A DNA stretch of 9,107 nt from Intestinibacter sp. GTDB lineage: Bacteria; Bacillota; Clostridia; Peptostreptococcales; Peptostreptococcaceae. Shown here in pieces: positions 6,084-9,107 of the stretch (within the stretch, counting starts at the first letter, position 1; every line of letters begins with the position of its first letter). Location: contig NZ_JALEXO010000035.1 of NCBI RefSeq assembly GCF_022780145.1, positions 1 to 9,107 of the forward strand, read 5' to 3'. The position numbers were made by a program, and so were the translations under genes. The notes under the pieces are model-generated. The model did no database searches and had not been told where the DNA came from. It worked only from the letters and a program-made list of their open reading frames with translations.

Positions 6084-6089
6084 GAGGTG
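6084..6089 (+). promoter_or_regulatory. Ribosome binding site fixing the CatA-like start at GTG 6096
   Basis: GAGGTG lies six bases before the GTG at 6096-6098. The in-frame ATG at 6060 has no Shine-Dalgarno sequence, and this site would then fall inside the coding region. Confidence 0.85.
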
Positions 6090-6095
6090 ATTATC

Positions 6096-6743
6096 GTGAC
6101 AAATTACAAAAAAATAGACATAGAAAACTGGGAACGTAAGGACCACTACCTTTATTATAAGGAAAAATTAAAGGTAGGCTACAGTATGACAGCAAACATA
6201 GATGTTACAAAATTTATAGATTACTGTCATAGCAAAAATATTAAATTTTACGCTACATTTATTTATTGCTTGACTAAAACTCTAAATAATTTAGAAAATT
6301 TCAAGATGTTCGAGGATGAAAACGGCGATTTATGTGTATGGGATTATCTTGTTCCTAATTACACAATTTTCCATAAGGATGATAATACATTTTCTGATTG
6401 CTGGACTGATTTTGACGACGATTTCGAAACTTTTTACACAGCTATTACTAAGGATATGGATTATTACAAGGACGTAAAAGGTGTAAAGGTTAAACCAGGT
6501 CAACCAGCGAACTTCTATTGCGTATCATGTGTACCTTGGGTTAATTTCACTGGATTTGGCACATATGTCGCAAACGGTGAACCTAAATATATACCTATCA
6601 TTACAGCTGGAAAATACGAAGAAAGAGACGGCAAGATTCTTATGCCTTGTACTCTAACAACTGCACATGCTGTATGCGATGGATATCACGTTGGATTATT
6701 CTTTAATTCTCTACAAAAAACTTTAGACGATTTTTGCAAGTAA
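6096..6743 (+). CDS. Chloramphenicol acetyltransferase-like (CatA type) O-acetyltransferase
   Basis: The gene encodes 215 residues from the GTG start, close to the usual 215-220 of CatA enzymes, which are cytoplasmic trimers using acetyl-CoA. Its N-terminus, YKKIDIENWERKDHYLYY, fits the CatA opening, with the conserved Arg in WERK. Near the C-terminus AHAVCDGYHVGLFFNSLQ matches the active-site motif: catalytic His about residue 191 and structural Asp about 195. The usual first His of the HH pair is Ala here. The VPWVNFTGFGTY stretch matches the PWxSFTSF substrate-pocket region. It is flanked by an AraC gene and a MerR/TipA gene on the same strand. Many such chromosomal homologues in anaerobes have no proven drug substrate, so chloramphenicol resistance is possible but not established. 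Confidence 0.88.
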   Translation: MTNYKKIDIENWERKDHYLYYKEKLKVGYSMTANIDVTKFIDYCHSKNIKFYATFIYCLTKTLNNLENFKMFEDENGDLCVWDYLVPNYTIFHKDDNTFSDCWTDFDDDFETFYTAITKDMDYYKDVKGVKVKPGQPANFYCVSCVPWVNFTGFGTYVANGEPKYIPIITAGKYEERDGKILMPCTLTTAHAVCDGYHVGLFFNSLQKTLDDFCK

Positions 6744-6747
6744 AATA

Positions 6748-6778
6748 TTGACTCTCTCGTAACGTAACGGTTTAGGAT
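6748..6778 (+). promoter_or_regulatory. MerR-type promoter with 19-bp spacer and dyad operator
   Basis: TTGACT (6748-6753) and TAGGAT (6773-6778) are separated by 19 bp, longer than the usual 17 and typical of promoters that MerR proteins activate by untwisting DNA. The spacer contains an imperfect dyad, CGTAACGTAACG (6758-6769), with 10 of 12 bases symmetric. It immediately precedes the MerR gene, which suggests autoregulation. The exact inverted repeat GGTTTAGGATTAAACC (6769-6784) overlaps the -10. Confidence 0.75.
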
Positions 6779-6799
6779 TAAACCAAGAGGAGGGATTAT

Positions 6800-7645
6800 A
6801 TGAAAACTGTAAAGGATGTATCAGATATAACAGGTATAAGCATCAGAACACTACGATATTACGATGAAATAGGATTACTAAAGCCTACTCAATTAACAGA
6901 AACAGGTTATCGATTATACGACAATGAGGCATTAGCGAGGTTGCAAGAAATTATGTTTTTCAAAGAATTGGAAATTCCATTATCTGATATAAAAATAATT
7001 TTAGAAAATCCAAATTATAATAGAAAACAAGCATTGTTAAATCAAAAATCTCTACTAGAACAAAAACGAAATCATATTAATCGAACTATCGAGTTAATTG
7101 AAAATGTAATTGATGAAGTAGATAATATGAACTTCGAATTGCTCAATGATGAAGATATTAAAATGATTGTCGATCATTCTATTAGTTTAATACAAAGCGA
7201 TACTCTTGAAAAAATAGTTCAACAATTTGGAAGTGTCGAAGCATACCGCAATCTTCTAGAAAAAAATCTTAAGGATGAAAAAATGAGTTCACACCTTATC
7301 AAAATGTACGGTAGCAAGGATAAAGCACTAGAAGCTATGTCAAAGGAAACAGATAATAGAGCTTGTTTTGAAGAGCAACAAATTGAAATAGACGAAACTT
7401 ACAAGCAGTTTGCTTTAGCAAAACAAAAAAATAATTTCGATTTAGCACAAAATGCTGTCAAGCGACTTTCTGAAAGCTACAAGAAAATGTTTAAAATCGA
7501 TAATGCAAGATATTTACTATTGAAAATAGCAAAGGATTATTTAGATAATTCTAATCCTGTTTTGACAAAATTAACTGATAAACAATACGGGGATGGAATT
7601 ACACAATACATAGGTCATGCTATTAGATATTATTATGGAGTATAA
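6800..7645 (+). CDS. MerR-family regulator with TipAS-type C-terminal domain
   Basis: This 281-residue regulator has the N-terminal MerR winged helix (residues 1-70), with VSDITGISIRTLRYYDEIGLL (7-27) as recognition helix and wing start and GYRLYDNEALARLQEI after it. A long dimerising coiled coil follows (about 75-115). The C-terminal 150 residues look like a TipAS antibiotic-binding domain, ending in YGDGITQYIGHAIRYYYGV. TipAS proteins bind thiopeptides and other drugs and then activate their own promoter. GGAGGG at 6789-6794 supports the ATG. The MerR-type promoter directly upstream supports self-activation. The gene follows the CatA-like gene by 56 nt and ends at a hairpin. Its ligand is not known; the closeness to an acetyltransferase is only suggestive. 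Confidence 0.88.
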   Translation: MKTVKDVSDITGISIRTLRYYDEIGLLKPTQLTETGYRLYDNEALARLQEIMFFKELEIPLSDIKIILENPNYNRKQALLNQKSLLEQKRNHINRTIELIENVIDEVDNMNFELLNDEDIKMIVDHSISLIQSDTLEKIVQQFGSVEAYRNLLEKNLKDEKMSSHLIKMYGSKDKALEAMSKETDNRACFEEQQIEIDETYKQFALAKQKNNFDLAQNAVKRLSESYKKMFKIDNARYLLLKIAKDYLDNSNPVLTKLTDKQYGDGITQYIGHAIRYYYGV

Positions 7646-7654
7646 ATCTATATA

Positions 7655-7686
7655 GGGTTATCACAAAAATCATTTTGCGATAACCC
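7655..7686. terminator. Hairpin between convergent genes, likely bidirectional terminator
   Basis: GGGTTATC (7655-7662) pairs with GATAACCC (7679-7686); the stem continues after one mismatch with CAAAA/TTTTG around a short loop. It lies between the MerR stop and the end of the GNAT gene. The plus-strand tail ATTATTTTAAATTT is U-rich. Confidence 0.8.
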
Positions 7687-7692
7687 ATTATT

Positions 7693-8190
7693 TTAAATTT
7701 CTTTCCAAATCAAAGCAGTATCTTCTACTACTTCGCCATCAAAATTGTTCATTCTATGATTATACTCAACAGCGCCTTTATGCTTATAATAAGATATCGC
7801 CTTCTTATTTTTTGACATAGCCCATACAATTACACTAATTATGTGGTTTTCTTTCATATTCTCGAAAAATTTTTCTAAAAGTCTACTTCCTATACCTGAA
7901 TTTTTAAGAGTGGTATTCACATATAATGCATAAAGTTCCCCTTCAGAGGTTTTGTCATCGATACATCCAGCTACGAATCCTATTACCTGATTATTTTCCT
8001 TAGCTACAAATATGAAGTTGTTCGTATCACTTAAAAATTCTGTCCACTTTTTCTCAGCATCATGGTAATTCAAGGATTTAAGATATGAATCTGATACAAA
8101 TCCATCATATGTAATTCTCCAACTGTCTATGTATATTTTACTTATAGCTTTTATTTCTTCACTTTTCTTATCTATTAAATATATTTGCAT
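7693..8190 (-). CDS. GNAT-family N-acetyltransferase
   Basis: This 165-residue cytoplasmic enzyme should transfer an acetyl group from acetyl-CoA to an amine. It carries motif A of the fold: ELYALYVNTTLKNSGIGSRL (about 85-104), with KNSGIG (96-101) as the pyrophosphate-binding Q/R-x-x-G-x-G loop. The NKKAISYYKHKGA segment is the usual motif B. The substrate is not readable. I chose the ATG at 8190-8188 because GGAGG at 8203-8199 lies eight bases before it; the longer in-frame TTG start at 8205 falls within that ribosome binding site. The start lies 2 nt after the stop of the flavoprotein gene and the Shine-Dalgarno sits in that gene's last codons, so the two are translationally coupled. Confidence 0.9.
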   Translation of the reverse strand: MQIYLIDKKSEEIKAISKIYIDSWRITYDGFVSDSYLKSLNYHDAEKKWTEFLSDTNNFIFVAKENNQVIGFVAGCIDDKTSEGELYALYVNTTLKNSGIGSRLLEKFFENMKENHIISVIVWAMSKNKKAISYYKHKGAVEYNHRMNNFDGEVVEDTALIWKEI

Positions 8191-8192
8191 AA

Positions 8193-8903
8193 TTATTGCC
8201 TCCAAGGACGTACATCTTTAGTCCAGCCATTATTTATCCACCACTCTCTATCAGTTGGATTCCAACCGGCATCTGGTGAAGATTGCATTTTTCTAAATAT
8301 AGAAAACATTATTTTAGAGCGCAAACTTGCATGAGGATTTTGAACTCTTTTTTTGACTTTAGTTGCAACCTTTTGTGCTTTACTTTTTATTTCTTGTTCT
8401 TTTTTCTCATTTAAATCATTTATCCCCATAGCATTACTTATAAGTGGAAAAGTATAGACTTTTGGAACTCCCATCCATTTCAATTGTTTTGCCATAGATC
8501 GTACAGTATGATTGGCAAGGGCACCTGCAGATGAACTTATTGTGATTCCGACCTTTGTGAACATTTTTCCATGAGGTCTATGCGTAATCCATCGGTATGC
8601 AAAGTGATCCATTAGATTTTTCATTCCTCCACTCATCTCCATTACATAGTTAGGTGAATCTAATATAATTACGTCTGATTCTTCCATTGACTTAATAATT
8701 GGCTGCACTTTATCAGCACCGGGACAATGTTCTTCCCCTTTTAAAAAACAATTATTACAACCTACACAAAACCCTGGACCATTCTTTGGCAGAAAAAATT
8801 CTTTTAGTTCATCTTCCGAACTCATCAAAAACTCTAAAACTGTATGTGTCATCTTATATGTAACACCTTTATGAGATTGACCGTGAATAACTGTTATCTT
8901 CAT
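8193..8903 (-). CDS. Iron-sulfur flavoprotein (Isf-like) / NADPH-dependent FMN reductase family protein
   Basis: This 236-residue flavodoxin-like protein has the FMN phosphate loop GQSHKGVTYKM (residues 8-18), a loose form of GSxRxxGNT. A compact cysteine motif C46-x2-C49-x2-C52-x7-C60 (FCVGCNNC, then HCP) is typical of the [4Fe-4S] iron-sulfur flavoproteins of anaerobes. SPNYVMEMSGGMKNLMDHF (83-101) and ITISSSAGAL are the other usual flavin-site stretches. Isf proteins are electron carriers in anaerobes and have been linked to oxygen and peroxide detoxification; the natural partner here is unknown. The C-terminal 60 residues, rich in Lys and Trp, extend beyond the core. AGGAGG at 8915-8910 supports the ATG. 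It follows the methyltransferase fragment by 20 nt and is coupled to the GNAT gene, suggesting a three-gene operon. Confidence 0.86.
   Translation of the reverse strand: MKITVIHGQSHKGVTYKMTHTVLEFLMSSEDELKEFFLPKNGPGFCVGCNNCFLKGEEHCPGADKVQPIIKSMEESDVIILDSPNYVMEMSGGMKNLMDHFAYRWITHRPHGKMFTKVGITISSSAGALANHTVRSMAKQLKWMGVPKVYTFPLISNAMGINDLNEKKEQEIKSKAQKVATKVKKRVQNPHASLRSKIMFSIFRKMQSSPDAGWNPTDREWWINNGWTKDVRPWRQ
8199..8203 (-). promoter_or_regulatory. Ribosome binding site fixing the GNAT start at ATG 8190
   Basis: GGAGG on the minus strand lies inside the last codons of the flavoprotein gene, eight bases before the ATG at 8190-8188. This supports translational coupling. Confidence 0.85.
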
Positions 8904-8923
8904 AATTTTCCTCCTATCAAACC

Positions 8924-9107
8924 CTATTTTTCAACATGAGCTACAACTCTCAATCTTCTATAATCTATACTCCATTCTTTACTATTCCATAATTTATCTC
9001 TTACCTTTGCTTCGAAGTTTTTCAAAATTTGATTTTGTTGTTCTTCAGAAAATTCCTCTAACTCAGTTTTTAAAAACTGTCTTACCCAATTTGCCAGTCC
9101 ATTTTCC
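8924..9107 (-). CDS. C-terminal fragment, probable class I SAM-dependent methyltransferase
   Basis: An open frame enters from the right edge and ends at TAG 8926-8924, giving the last 60 residues. It contains GLANWVRQFLKTELEEFSEE and ends with WSIDYRRLRVVAHVEK. The ANW-x-R-x-F-L helix and the IDYRRLRVVA C-terminal strand resemble the ends of trans-aconitate-methyltransferase-like class I methyltransferases. No SAM-binding motif is visible because it would lie further upstream, outside the window, so the family call is tentative. The frame is on the same strand as the Isf-like flavoprotein, with 20 nt between stop and start that contain only the next ribosome binding site. It is probably the upstream gene of that operon. 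Confidence 0.6.
   Translation of the reverse strand, partial: ENGLANWVRQFLKTELEEFSEEQQNQILKNFEAKVRDKLWNSKEWSIDYRRLRVVAHVEK

Noticed and set aside
6060..6095. Longer ATG start for the CatA-like gene
   Set aside because: No Shine-Dalgarno sequence precedes it, the extra 12 residues do not fit CatA N-termini, and a good GAGGTG site precedes GTG 6096.
6096..6743. Confident chloramphenicol-resistance gene
   Set aside because: The fold and catalytic residues fit, but substrate cannot be inferred, and one active-site-adjacent His is replaced.
8191..8205. TTG start of the GNAT gene at 8205
   Set aside because: The TTG is part of the TTGGAGG ribosome binding site for the ATG at 8190.

Overview
The window is AT-rich. 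Its genes have strong GGAGG-type ribosome binding sites, short intergenic spacers and simple hairpin terminators, and they encode oxygen-sensitive or low-potential redox proteins: a molybdopterin oxidoreductase with an N-terminal Fe-S motif, an Isf-like iron-sulfur flavoprotein and a small b-type membrane cytochrome. Together this suggests a low-GC anaerobic Firmicute (Clostridia or Tissierellia). I cannot name the genus. I see no rRNA, tRNA, insertion sequence, CRISPR array or phage gene.

Layout from left to right. (1) Minus strand, 1-802: a sigma-A-like promoter, an FMN riboswitch (RFN element), its intrinsic terminator, and then the N-terminal 170 codons of an FGGY-family sugar kinase running off the left edge. 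(2) Plus strand, 826-1410: a small stand-alone CDP-alcohol phosphatidyltransferase with its own promoter. (3) A strong hairpin separates it from convergent minus-strand genes, 4484 back to 1475: a molybdopterin oxidoreductase followed 49 nt later by a ROK-family glucokinase-like gene. The oxidoreductase has its own promoter, with a CRP/FNR-like palindrome abutting the -35 box. (4) Minus strand, 4601-5108: a four-helix DUF4405-type cytochrome b with its own terminator. (5) A divergent spacer carries a good Fur-like box lying on the promoter of a plus-strand AraC-family regulator. (6) Plus strand, 5282-7645: the AraC regulator, a CatA-like acetyltransferase (start corrected to GTG 6096), and a MerR/TipA-type regulator whose promoter has the 19-bp spacer typical of MerR control. 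(7) A hairpin, then a minus-strand operon, 9107 back to 7693: the C-terminus of a probable SAM methyltransferase, an Isf-like flavoprotein and a GNAT acetyltransferase.

The most unusual point is regulatory. A complete FMN riboswitch with promoter, aptamer, a plausible antiterminator and a terminator sits directly upstream of a carbohydrate kinase, not of a riboflavin synthesis or transport gene. One possible link, which is inference, is supply of pentose phosphate: ribulose 5-phosphate is a precursor of riboflavin. The Fur-like box, the palindrome at about -41.5 and the MerR-type promoter give three further, separate regulatory inputs (iron; redox, NO or a small ligand; a drug-like ligand). 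The sequence does not show one integrated new system; the genes fall into at least six transcription units.
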